A DNA stretch of 15,248 nucleotides from Flavobacteriales bacterium UBA7382 (GTDB taxonomy: Bacteria > Bacteroidota > Bacteroidia > Flavobacteriales_D > Sanyastnellaceae): assembly GCA_002469765.1 (NCBI GenBank), contig DKNS01000099.1, positions 1 to 15,248 of the forward strand, read 5' to 3'. Shown piece by piece: positions 1 to 7,270 of the stretch. Below the pieces are notes generated by a model that was given only the letters and a program-made list of their open reading frames with translations, had not been told where the DNA came from and did not search any database. Position 1 is the first letter of the stretch. Each line of letters starts with the position of its first letter. Both the position numbers and the translations under genes were made by a program.

Positions 1-1098
1 GGCACGGTGCAGGCGGACATCTTGAAAGAAGACCAAGCCCAAAACACATGCATCTTCTCGACGGAGTTTGCGCTTCGGTTGATGGGCGACGTGCAAGACC
101 ACTTCATCCGTCACAACGTCAGGAATTTCTACTCCGTCTCCATCAGCGGCTACCACATCGCCGAAGCCGGTGCGAACCCCATCACCCAATTGGCGTTCAC
201 GCTGGCCAACGGATTCACCTACGTGGAGTATTACTTGAGCCGGGGAATGGACATCAGCAAGTTTGGGCCCAACCTGAGCTTCTTCTTCTCCAACGGCATC
301 GACCCCGAGTACGCCGTGATCGGCCGGGTGGCCCGACGGATTTGGGCCAAGGCCATGCGAGAGAAATACGGCGCCTCCGCCCGGGCCCAAATGTTGAAGT
401 ACCACATCCAAACCTCCGGCCGCTCCCTGCACGCCCAGGAAATCGACTTCAACGACATCCGCACCACGTTGCAAGCGCTCTATGCGATCTACGACAACTG
501 CAACTCGTTGCACACCAACGCCTACGACGAGGCCATCACCACGCCGACGGAAGGCAGCGTGCGCCGCGCCATGGCCATCCAACTCATCATCAACAAGGAA
601 TTGGGCTTGGCCAAGAATGAAAACCCGTTGCAAGGGGCCTTCATCATTGAGCAGTTGACCGACCTGGTGGAGGAAGCTGTGCTCATCGAATTTGACCGCA
701 TCACAGAACGCGGCGGGGTCCTGGGCGCCATGGAAACCATGTACCAGCGCTCGCGCATTCAAGAGGAAAGTCTGCACTACGAGATGCTCAAGCACACCGG
801 TGAATACCCCATTGTGGGGGTCAACACCTTCCTCAGCAAGGAGGGGTCGCCCACTTTGGTCCCTGGGGAAATTATCCGTGCCACGGAGGAAGAAAAGCAG
901 CGGCAACTGGACAACCTTACGGCGTTGCACGACATGGCAGAGGGCACCTCCTCCGAGGCGTTGGCGCGCATGCAAACGGCCGCAACGTCTGGAGAAAACA
1001 TGTTCGACGTGCTGATGGAAGCCACCAAGAGCTGTTCCTTGGGGCAACTGACCGACGCCATGTTCGACGTGGGTGGGGCCTACCGCAGGAACATGTAA
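1..1098 (+). CDS. icmF: Fused isobutyryl-CoA mutase IcmF, C-terminal part (5' end outside window)
   Basis: Adenosylcobalamin-dependent mutase interconverting isobutyryl-CoA and n-butyryl-CoA, in branched-chain acyl-CoA metabolism. The frame is open from base 1, giving 365 residues of the mutase domain; the B12-binding and G-protein chaperone domains normally found N-terminal in IcmF would lie upstream. Seen: the SISGYHIAEAGANP motif, whose His (fragment residue 52) matches the catalytic His of methylmalonyl-CoA mutase. In the segment QADILKEDQAQNTCIF, Gln14 occupies the place where methylmalonyl-CoA mutase has the carboxylate-binding Arg (RNTYIF). This Arg-to-Gln change is the known ICM/IcmF signature, so methylmalonyl-CoA mutase is unlikely. 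SLHTNAYDEAITTPTE and LAKNENPLQG are also IcmF-like. It ends in TAA, 24 bases before the next small gene, and probably heads or belongs to the operon running to 3356. Confidence 0.93.
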   Translation, partial: GTVQADILKEDQAQNTCIFSTEFALRLMGDVQDHFIRHNVRNFYSVSISGYHIAEAGANPITQLAFTLANGFTYVEYYLSRGMDISKFGPNLSFFFSNGIDPEYAVIGRVARRIWAKAMREKYGASARAQMLKYHIQTSGRSLHAQEIDFNDIRTTLQALYAIYDNCNSLHTNAYDEAITTPTEGSVRRAMAIQLIINKELGLAKNENPLQGAFIIEQLTDLVEEAVLIEFDRITERGGVLGAMETMYQRSRIQEESLHYEMLKHTGEYPIVGVNTFLSKEGSPTLVPGEIIRATEEEKQRQLDNLTALHDMAEGTSSEALARMQTAATSGENMFDVLMEATKSCSLGQLTDAMFDVGGAYRRNM

Positions 1099-1102
1099 TC
1101 CA

Positions 1103-1120
1103 CGGCAGGGTATCTTGCCG
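1103..1120 (+). other. Small inverted repeat just before the 1123 start codon
   Basis: CGGCAGGG and TCTTGCCG can pair with two G-U wobbles across a two-base centre, forming a hairpin three bases after the icmF stop and two bases before the next ATG. There is no T tract, so a classical intrinsic terminator is unlikely. It could modulate translation or mRNA processing between icmF and the downstream genes. The right arm also contains TATCTTGC four bases before the ATG, resembling the -7 elements seen elsewhere in the window, but no TTG lies at the right distance upstream. Confidence 0.3.
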
Positions 1121-1122
1121 CC

Positions 1123-1299
1123 ATGCCTGACGATACTTCTCCATCCTGGATCCGTTCCGCCCGAAATGTCCTCGGCATTGTGGTGGGGGGTGTGTCTTTC
1201 CCTGTCCTGGTCACCTTGGGCCACGGCCTCTTTGCTTCGGCAGGGGTGGTTGGGGGCGATGCTCGTCTTGCGCCTGAAAGGCCAAACCGCGTGAGCTGA
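1123..1299 (+). CDS. 58-aa single-span membrane microprotein, unknown function
   Basis: An ATG-started 58-codon frame fills most of the space between icmF and the sulfotransferase-like gene. Its TGA shares an A with the next ATG (TGATG, 1297-1301), the usual arrangement for translational re-initiation and the best argument that it is expressed. The product has a short polar N-terminus (MPDDTSPSWIRSARN), one hydrophobic segment at about residues 17-40 (start LGIVVGGVSFPVLVTLGHG) and a polar, basic tail. The Arg residues before the helix suggest the N-terminus stays in the cytoplasm. I recognise no family. It could help place the downstream proteins at the membrane or may only serve coupling; both are inference. 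Confidence 0.55.
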   Translation: MPDDTSPSWIRSARNVLGIVVGGVSFPVLVTLGHGLFASAGVVGGDARLAPERPNRVS

Positions 1300-2015
1300 T
1301 GTCCGCACGCACCGTCGCCCTCTGGGCCGGCCCCAGAAACGGCAGCACCGCGCTGATGTACAGCTTCGCCCAACGCGCGGACACCCGCGTGATGGACGAA
1401 CCCCTCTTCGGGCACTTTTTGGCAACCACCGGAGTGGACCGCCCCTCCCGCGAAGACGTGTTGCGTACCATGCCCCTCACACCTCAAGCCGCTCTGGCTT
1501 CTGTCGTCCCACACCCCACTGACCAAGTGGTGTTCTTGAAGCACATGGCCAACCACCTTGAGGGGTTGGATTGGCGCGACGTCGACGGTCCCCGCCACAT
1601 GCACGTGGTGCTCACACGACATCCAGACGGGGTGCTTCCCTCCTACGGCAGCCACATCAGCCACCCCACCATGCTTGATTTGGGCTACGCCCACCAGCTC
1701 GATCTCGTGAAGCGCGTCCCCGACCGCGTGTTGGTTGTGACGGCAGAGTCCCTGCAAGCCCGACCTGAACCCACCTTGAAAGCCCTATGCAGGGAACTCG
1801 CCCTGCCTTGGGACGCCAACATGTTGTCTTGGGCACCTGGTGCCCGGCTTGAAGATGGGGTGTGGGCCAAGCACTGGTACAGCGGCGTCCACGCCAGCTC
1901 AGGGTGGGAAGCCCGGACATTGAAACGCGGCGAAGTGCCGGCGCATTTGGCCTCCCTGCGCAAGGCGTGCGAGGTGCATTACCTTGCCTTGAAAGACTTC
2001 GAAATCTCCATTTGA
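1299..2015 (+). CDS. Sulfotransferase-like P-loop protein
   Basis: A 238-aa P-loop protein of the PAPS-dependent sulfotransferase-like superfamily. The N-terminal ALWAGPRNGSTALMYSFAQ (residues 7-25) matches the 5'-phosphosulfate-binding loop type. VVLTRHPDGVLPSYGSH (residues 103-119, Arg107) matches the second, 3'-phosphate-binding segment. RVMDEPLF and the C-terminal LEDGVWAKHWYSGVHASSGW resemble, from memory, the N-terminal half of plant branched-chain aminotransferase-like proteins (Arabidopsis At3g05190 type). The start overlaps the upstream microprotein stop, and the next gene begins one base after this gene's TGA, so co-translation with the aminotransferase is likely. Whether it transfers sulfate or has become a nucleotide-binding partner of the aminotransferase cannot be read from sequence. 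No signal peptide is seen, so it is probably cytoplasmic. Confidence 0.8.
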   Translation: MSARTVALWAGPRNGSTALMYSFAQRADTRVMDEPLFGHFLATTGVDRPSREDVLRTMPLTPQAALASVVPHPTDQVVFLKHMANHLEGLDWRDVDGPRHMHVVLTRHPDGVLPSYGSHISHPTMLDLGYAHQLDLVKRVPDRVLVVTAESLQARPEPTLKALCRELALPWDANMLSWAPGARLEDGVWAKHWYSGVHASSGWEARTLKRGEVPAHLASLRKACEVHYLALKDFEISI

Positions 2016-2016
2016 C

Positions 2017-2928
2017 ATGGCCAAATTCAACCAACCTGACCCACGAAACGAAGGCACCTATTGCTGGGTCAACGGACTCGTCCTGCGCGAGGATGCGAAG
2101 GTGAGCGTCCTGGACAGCGTGGTCCAAGGCGGCGACGCCGTGTGGGAAGGCTTGCGCGTGTCCGACGGGCGCATCTACCAAATGGACGAGCACCTGAAGC
2201 GCCTGGTGGACAGCGCCCACGCCCTGCAGTTTGCAGACATCCCACCATTGGAAGATGTTCAGCAGGCTGTCTTTCACGTGCTCGCGAAAAACGGCATGAC
2301 CGACGGCGTTCACATCCGCCTGACACTCAGCCGCGGCATGAAATCCACGTCCGGCATGGACCCTCGATTGAATGTGTTTGGGAGCACCCTCATCGTGCTG
2401 CCTGAATACAAAGGCGCGGTCTACGGCTCGGGACAATTGACGCTGGTGACCAGTGCGATTCGCCGGAACAGCCCCTCGTTCCTGGATTCCAAAATCCACC
2501 ACAACAACCTGCTCAACAACATCCTGGCCAAAATCCAGGCCAACCACGCTGGCGCCGACGACGCCGTGATGCTCGACGAACGTGGATTCTTGGCCGAGAC
2601 CAACGCCACGAACCTGTTCTTGGTGCGTGATGGGGTGTTGTGCACCCCCTTCGGCCATGCCTGCCTGCCAGGCATCACCCGAGGCTACACCTTGGACCTC
2701 GCACGCAAGCTTGGCATCGACGTCCACGAAGGGGACTTCAGCTTGACCGAGCTGTACACCGCCGACGAAGCGTTCACCACAGGCACCATGGGCGGGTTGG
2801 CCCACATCGTCGAAGTGGACGGACGGACGATTGGGACCGGACCAGGCACACCACCCGGGCCCGTGACCCAAGCCCTCCGGGACGCCTACGCCGTACACAT
2901 CCCCTTCACCGCCCTGCCCCAACCATGA
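2017..2928 (+). CDS. Class IV PLP aminotransferase (branched-chain aminotransferase-like)
   Basis: A 303-aa fold-type IV PLP enzyme (BCAT/D-amino-acid aminotransferase/ADC-lyase superfamily), expected to move amino groups between an amino acid and a 2-oxo acid. Seen: VLDSVVQGGDAVWEGLRV (residues 31-48), a typical N-terminal active-site segment; Lys159 in DSKIHHNNLLNNILAK, the predicted Schiff-base lysine; Glu194 in FLAETNATNLF, the glutamate near the PLP ring; CLPGITR at 216-222; and FTTGTMGGL at 253-261, contributing to the PLP phosphate loop. The length is normal for the family. It is closest, from memory, to the C-terminal half of plant fused sulfotransferase-like/aminotransferase proteins rather than to housekeeping IlvE, so I give no ilvE symbol. 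With icmF upstream, a branched-chain substrate is plausible but unproven. Confidence 0.88.
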   Translation: MAKFNQPDPRNEGTYCWVNGLVLREDAKVSVLDSVVQGGDAVWEGLRVSDGRIYQMDEHLKRLVDSAHALQFADIPPLEDVQQAVFHVLAKNGMTDGVHIRLTLSRGMKSTSGMDPRLNVFGSTLIVLPEYKGAVYGSGQLTLVTSAIRRNSPSFLDSKIHHNNLLNNILAKIQANHAGADDAVMLDERGFLAETNATNLFLVRDGVLCTPFGHACLPGITRGYTLDLARKLGIDVHEGDFSLTELYTADEAFTTGTMGGLAHIVEVDGRTIGTGPGTPPGPVTQALRDAYAVHIPFTALPQP

Positions 2929-3356
2929 CATGGCTGAAGTCGGTCGGCTGGGTGGCGTCGTGCGCCCTGATTTCTGTCGGACTCGGATGGTGGTTGGGCC
3001 AGGGGGCGCAAGATTGGATGGCACCTGAGGTTTCTAGACCCACCTCTATGAACTCCGAGGCCCTGAACTTGTTCCTGACCCAATTGCCATGGCAAGCCCA
3101 CGTGGCACGCATTGTCGGGCATGCGTTGGGCTTGGCCTTGGGCGGGGTTCTTCTGGCGGTCAACGCCCCTCAATCCCGGCGAGACAGCTTGGCGTTTGGT
3201 GCGCTGATGGGATTGGGCGTGGTGTTCGACATGTGGCGTGTCCCGCACCCAGCTCCGTGGACTGCAGTGGGGTTGTCCACCACAATGGCGACGTTGTGGC
3301 TTGGATTCCGAGCAGGATGTCGATTCAGGAAGAAGCCGGACGTGACCTCGATTTGA
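2925..3356 (+). CDS. 143-aa four-helix membrane protein, unknown function
   Basis: The ATG overlaps the aminotransferase TGA as ATGA, so this is probably the last gene of the operon. The product has four hydrophobic segments at about residues 7-25, 60-79, 89-104 and 111-129, and a basic C-terminal tail (CRFRKKPDV) expected to be cytoplasmic. No catalytic motif is visible and I do not recognise the family. A longer in-frame reading from further upstream exists, but its N-terminal part is only the out-of-frame shadow of the aminotransferase gene, so I take the coupled start. The last 32 bases overlap, tail to tail, the 3' end of the EamA gene on the other strand. Confidence 0.65.
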   Translation: MTWLKSVGWVASCALISVGLGWWLGQGAQDWMAPEVSRPTSMNSEALNLFLTQLPWQAHVARIVGHALGLALGGVLLAVNAPQSRRDSLAFGALMGLGVVFDMWRVPHPAPWTAVGLSTTMATLWLGFRAGCRFRKKPDVTSI

Positions 3357-4173
3357 TCCAAGTGTTGGTGGCGATGCACACCACCACAAGTCCCATGCCG
3401 AGCAGGCTCAAGGAGGACATCGTCTCGCCATAAAGTACCCATCCCGCGGACAACGCCATGACCGCCCCCAAGTATTTGAACGGCATGACCATGCCTGCGT
3501 CTTCTTGGTGAAGGGCCACGGTCATCAAAATTTGGGCGGCGATGCTCAGCAAGCCCACCAAGGCAGCCAAACCCCACATTGGCGTGGTCATCGGCATCCA
3601 TTGGGGCATGCTCAGCGCCCCCATGATGGGAAACGCCAACAGGTGAAACCACACCACCACCCCCACCGGGTGGTCAGAGTCACGACATTTCATGGTCGCC
3701 AAGTACGCCACTGCTGCCGCGGCCGCCGCCATGAGCCCGAGCCCCCACATCCCCCAAGACACTCGGGGGTCAAATCCTTTGACCATGATGATGCCCACCA
3801 ATGCTCCGCCGAGCAGCAGCCACTGCTTTCTTTGAACTTTCTCCCCCATGAACAGAAGGGCCAACACCACGGTGAAAACCGGGCTGAAATATTGAATCAC
3901 TGTGGCGCTGGCCAACGGAATGTGCCTGACGGTGTGGAAGAAGCCGGACAACCCCACCATGCCCGCCAGCCCGCGAATCACGAGCCACATGCGGTTGTGC
4001 CCGAGGATGGGAAGGTCGTTGGCTTTGAGGTAGACCACACACACGGCCAGGGACAACGCAGACCTCAAGAACACCAATTGGAATGTGCCCAAATCAGACA
4101 ATTCCTTGACACACAAGTTCGCACATGTGTACAGCACGACCGAGGCCAACATGGCCAGGAGTCCGCGCCTCAC
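3325..4173 (-). CDS. EamA/DMT-superfamily transporter
   Basis: A 282-aa inner-membrane protein with about ten hydrophobic helices in two EamA repeats, normal for the drug/metabolite transporter superfamily. The first repeat contains YFSPVFTVVLALLFMGEKV followed by QWLLLGGALVGIIMVKG. The second contains FKYLGAVMALSAGWVLYGETMSSLSLLGMGLVVV. The conserved Glu in MGEK and YGET is typical. Substrates in this family range from amino acids to nucleotide-linked metabolites and cannot be predicted here. The GTG start gives the usual short cytoplasmic MRRGLLAML leader and overlaps the CotH gene stop as GTGA; an ATG at 4152 is an alternative. It is last in the - strand operon and overlaps the + strand membrane-protein gene by 32 bases at the 3' end. 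Confidence 0.9.
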   Translation of the reverse strand: MRRGLLAMLASVVLYTCANLCVKELSDLGTFQLVFLRSALSLAVCVVYLKANDLPILGHNRMWLVIRGLAGMVGLSGFFHTVRHIPLASATVIQYFSPVFTVVLALLFMGEKVQRKQWLLLGGALVGIIMVKGFDPRVSWGMWGLGLMAAAAAAVAYLATMKCRDSDHPVGVVVWFHLLAFPIMGALSMPQWMPMTTPMWGLAALVGLLSIAAQILMTVALHQEDAGMVMPFKYLGAVMALSAGWVLYGETMSSLSLLGMGLVVVCIATNTWIKSRSRPASS

Positions 4174-7100
4174 CTCACCACCGTGACGGTGCCGCGCAAG
4201 TACGTGGGCACGAGGTCATGGAAACCTTTCACGTTGACGCTGAAGCCATAGACACCGTCTGGCACAAAATACGTGCCTTCGCCGCGCTGGTCCTGACCGT
4301 ACCAGGATACCTCAGGGTCCGTGGTTTCAAAGACCAGCTCGCCCCAACGGTTGAAAATGCCGTACCAGAACATCTCTCCTTCAAATCCCGAACCCAAGGG
4401 GTGGAACGCGTCGTTCACCCCGTCGTTGTCAGGCGTGAATGCGTTGGGGACGTACATGTGGAATTCAACAGGCTCGAAGTGTGCCGTCACAATCTCCACA
4501 GGAACGTCGGTCAAATCGAGGGCCATTGGGTTGGCCTTCGCTTCTGGAGACGGCTCTGAAACAGCCACCTCCCAGTGGCTGAACTGCCATTCTTCTTCTG
4601 AAATAGCTTCAAAGACCACAGGCCCCATCGGTTCAAAAGAAGCAAACCACGTCACGTCCACCATGGCCATGTTCACCACCCGGACCTGACCCGCTTGCTG
4701 AGGGGACACCACCACGGTGAGATCGGTGTGAGGAATTTCCACGAAATGGGCCGTCACCATGCCTGCCTCGGAAACCTCGTAGTCGGCGTTCAACGATTCA
4801 GCGTCTGGCCCCAAGGCATTGCCTGACCAAGACCAATGGGAAAATGCCCACCATTCGTTGGGATCCGCCATCAGGCTGTGCAGCCCGACGTTCACGGTCT
4901 CCACGCTGGGATTTTCCTGCAACGTCAAACCGTCCAACACCACGTTGCCAGCGCCCTCAGGCCACACGTTGAACATGACCTCCTCTGGCGGCACTGGAAT
5001 TCCGAAATGCGCCACCAGATGCGCATCCCCGGTCAGTGTCAGAGGCAACAGAGGGTCGTTGACGTTGGCAACATTCACATCTCCGGAAATCACTTGCCAA
5101 TACAAGAAACTCACGCCGTACGCCTCTTCCGCTTCCAAGACAATCGGCACCTCGGAGAAATACCAACCCGTGAACGGGGTCATTGCCGGGGTGATGTCAA
5201 CGGTGTTGATTTCCACCTCCCCTTGACCCACAATGTCGATGGTCAAGTTGACTTGCTCGATGTCGTAGCAGTCCTCCATGCCACCCACCACTTCATCCTC
5301 GCAACGGCTGTCGATGAAGTCCCGCAATTCTTGCAGTTCGTTTTGCCAACCGGCCATGGACCCACCCCATCGGTCAATCTGACGGGGCATTTCAGGCTCG
5401 ATGACCGCCACCATGCTGTCCAACACAGCGTGCATGTTGGTGCATGAAAAGGCGGTGTTGCCCAAGTCTGCCCAACGGTTGATGTACATGTTCCAGAACG
5501 TCTCATTTCCAAGCAACGCATTGAGCAATGGAATGTGGCCCTGCCCCCCGAGGTTGCCCATACTTTCAGGGTTGCAAGGGTCAGCCGTAGGACCAGTGTT
5601 GGGCACCCCGGAGTAGTTGATGTAGTGCCCAAAACTGGCGTCCATGTCCCACAACGCATACCGCCAACGCTTGGCGTCCCCATCGGGATGGCGACCTCGC
5701 CACCAGGCGGTGTTCCAGTTGAGCCAGTCTGCAGACACAATGTAGCTGTTCAGGATGAAGTAATCGATGAGCGACAAGGGGTTCAGCTGGGTGATCGCGT
5801 AGTCGTAGTTCGCCGCGTCGGTCATGTCCTGCGTGGTGCAGAAGTTCACAAGATTGTACCAGTCGTCCCCGGTTCCGTACTCTTCCCAAGTGCCTCCCCA
5901 CGTCTTCAGGAAATCCACAAAGTGCCGCGGCTGGTCGTAGTACTCCTCAGTGAAATCGACGTCGTCCACCTTTTCACGGTACTCATAGACCCCCCAGTAC
6001 TGGCCGTTGAGGTACACGATGCAGCTTTCGTTCGTGCGCTCGTCCAGCTTCAAATCCGCGAGGTGGCTCAGGGTATGCACATACGCATCACGGATGTGCG
6101 CCCCCGGCTCAAAGGGGTAGTTGTCGTTGGCGGCTGCCTTGAAAATCAAGCGCTGGTATTGGTCCCTCGACTTGACGTGGAACATCTCGGCTTCCACGGC
6201 GTAGTTGTAGCCCATCTGGTCGCGGGTGATGTAGTCGAAGCCACGCTGTCCGTAAGCGTTGCTGTCGTTGCCGTGTTCGTTGCTGTCCCCAGTGGCTTCG
6301 ACCCAAAACGTGCCATCAGCATGAAAGAACTCGATGTGAGCGCCTTCCCCATTCCCCCATCCCCACGTTCCATCCTCTTGGCCGTTGCCACTGACCGAAA
6401 CCACAGGGATGGTGTGCGCGTCAGATCCCAAGAAATAGGTGTTTGTCGCGATGTAGCTCGGGGCTTTGCTTGGGGGCACATCGTCGTCAGGGTCGAACGC
6501 CACCGCACGAACCACAGTCGTCTCTGTGATGTTGATGGGGCCAGTATACAGCATGCTTCCTTCCGTTGGCGTGTAGCCATCCAAGGTGTAGTAGATGTCG
6601 AAGTTGCCAAGCACGGACAATGACACAGAGAGCGCGCCTGCATGGTAACCAGACTCCACATCAAATGAGGGGGTCGGAGCGTACCCAGTGTACATGTCAA
6701 ATGGATCTGCGCCGTTTCCTCCTCCAGGGGAAGGCGTCACACAGACTTCCCAACTCGCACCACCATCCACATTTCGTGCCCAACTGTGGTCAGCTTGGGT
6801 GGTGTTGAATTCCGCACCAAACGTGAAGGACTCCAAGACGTTCTCCCCGGGATCTGCGAACACCAAAGACTCTCCTTGACATTGGTTGATCTTGAAGTTG
6901 GTGTTCAGAAAGCCTCCCACGTACAAGTTGGTCGCCAACTCCCCTTCACCGGAGCACATCACCACCAGGAACCCTCCCGCTGGCACCGTGGTGCCTGCAG
7001 GAATTTCAAATTTGTCCACGTTGCCGAGGTTGTCCGAAAGGAAATACCCTCCCAAGTCGACGTCCGCCGCAGTGGGGTTGAAGAATTCCACAAAGTCTTC

Positions 7101-7217
7101 GTTGTCGCCCCCCACCCCAAGGGTGTAGTTGCTGCACGAAAATTCGTTGATGACGACCTGGGACGTGGCGCCGAAGGCCAAGATCCACCCGACCAACAAA
7201 CTCGCGCCTCGCTTCAT
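4170..7217 (-). CDS. Secreted CotH-kinase-type protein with lamin-tail domain and T9SS type B sorting domain
   Basis: A 1015-aa surface or secreted protein. Order: signal peptide (1-20, cleavage near ATSQ/VV); lamin-tail domain (about 21-165, INEFSCSN...DFVEFFNP); chitobiase-C-like domain (about 185-262, IYYTLDGYTPTEGSMLYTGP); CotH domain (about 270-610) with LIFKAAANDNYPFE, RTNESCIVYLNGQYWGVYEYREK and YALWDMDASFG (Asp524, Asp526); three InlB-B-repeat-like modules each ending in AHF (about 658-738, 745-826, 830-915); and a T9SS type B domain (918-1015: VPNAFTPDNDGVND, FNRWGELVFET, PDGVYGF). CotH proteins are Fam20C-fold protein kinases in Bacillus spores; activity here is inference. I chose the ATG at 7217 because it begins the signal peptide and follows GAGGA; a GTG at 7274 overlapping the lysyl oxidase stop is the alternative. 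Confidence 0.88.
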   Translation of the reverse strand: MKRGASLLVGWILAFGATSQVVINEFSCSNYTLGVGGDNEDFVEFFNPTAADVDLGGYFLSDNLGNVDKFEIPAGTTVPAGGFLVVMCSGEGELATNLYVGGFLNTNFKINQCQGESLVFADPGENVLESFTFGAEFNTTQADHSWARNVDGGASWEVCVTPSPGGGNGADPFDMYTGYAPTPSFDVESGYHAGALSVSLSVLGNFDIYYTLDGYTPTEGSMLYTGPINITETTVVRAVAFDPDDDVPPSKAPSYIATNTYFLGSDAHTIPVVSVSGNGQEDGTWGWGNGEGAHIEFFHADGTFWVEATGDSNEHGNDSNAYGQRGFDYITRDQMGYNYAVEAEMFHVKSRDQYQRLIFKAAANDNYPFEPGAHIRDAYVHTLSHLADLKLDERTNESCIVYLNGQYWGVYEYREKVDDVDFTEEYYDQPRHFVDFLKTWGGTWEEYGTGDDWYNLVNFCTTQDMTDAANYDYAITQLNPLSLIDYFILNSYIVSADWLNWNTAWWRGRHPDGDAKRWRYALWDMDASFGHYINYSGVPNTGPTADPCNPESMGNLGGQGHIPLLNALLGNETFWNMYINRWADLGNTAFSCTNMHAVLDSMVAVIEPEMPRQIDRWGGSMAGWQNELQELRDFIDSRCEDEVVGGMEDCYDIEQVNLTIDIVGQGEVEINTVDITPAMTPFTGWYFSEVPIVLEAEEAYGVSFLYWQVISGDVNVANVNDPLLPLTLTGDAHLVAHFGIPVPPEEVMFNVWPEGAGNVVLDGLTLQENPSVETVNVGLHSLMADPNEWWAFSHWSWSGNALGPDAESLNADYEVSEAGMVTAHFVEIPHTDLTVVVSPQQAGQVRVVNMAMVDVTWFASFEPMGPVVFEAISEEEWQFSHWEVAVSEPSPEAKANPMALDLTDVPVEIVTAHFEPVEFHMYVPNAFTPDNDGVNDAFHPLGSGFEGEMFWYGIFNRWGELVFETTDPEVSWYGQDQRGEGTYFVPDGVYGFSVNVKGFHDLVPTYLRGTVTVVR

Positions 7218-7221
7218 CCAG

Positions 7222-7229
7222 TTTCCTCG
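7222..7229 (-). promoter_or_regulatory. Shine-Dalgarno-like site deciding the CotH start
   Basis: On the minus strand a GAGGA run lies six bases before the ATG at 7217. This purine-rich site is the main reason for preferring that ATG over the GTG at 7274, which would add 19 polar residues ahead of the signal peptide. Confidence 0.5.
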
Positions 7230-7270
7230 GCTCATGGGCAATGGTTCGTGTCTCAATGTTCTCTTGCTGT

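Noticed and set aside
1..1098. Methylmalonyl-CoA mutase as the identity of the first gene
   Set aside because: Gln replaces the carboxylate-binding Arg (AQNTCIF instead of RNTYIF), and the surrounding motifs are IcmF-like.
2640..2924. Upstream extension of the four-helix membrane protein
   Set aside because: Its His/Arg/Pro-rich translation is an out-of-frame copy of the aminotransferase gene; the ATGA start at 2925 is better.
1657..3024. 455-codon minus-strand frame opposite the sulfotransferase-like and aminotransferase genes
   Set aside because: It spans two well-supported genes on the other strand and has no family signature.
3300..3362. Inverted repeat CTTGGAT / ATCCAAG flanking the 32-base convergent overlap
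   Set aside because: The loop is 49 bases with only short inner pairing; this could easily arise by chance, so no terminator is called.
5535..6623. 362-codon open frame opposite the CotH gene
   Set aside because: Antisense shadow with low-complexity Val/Arg/His-rich translation; the CotH frame is fully supported by domains.
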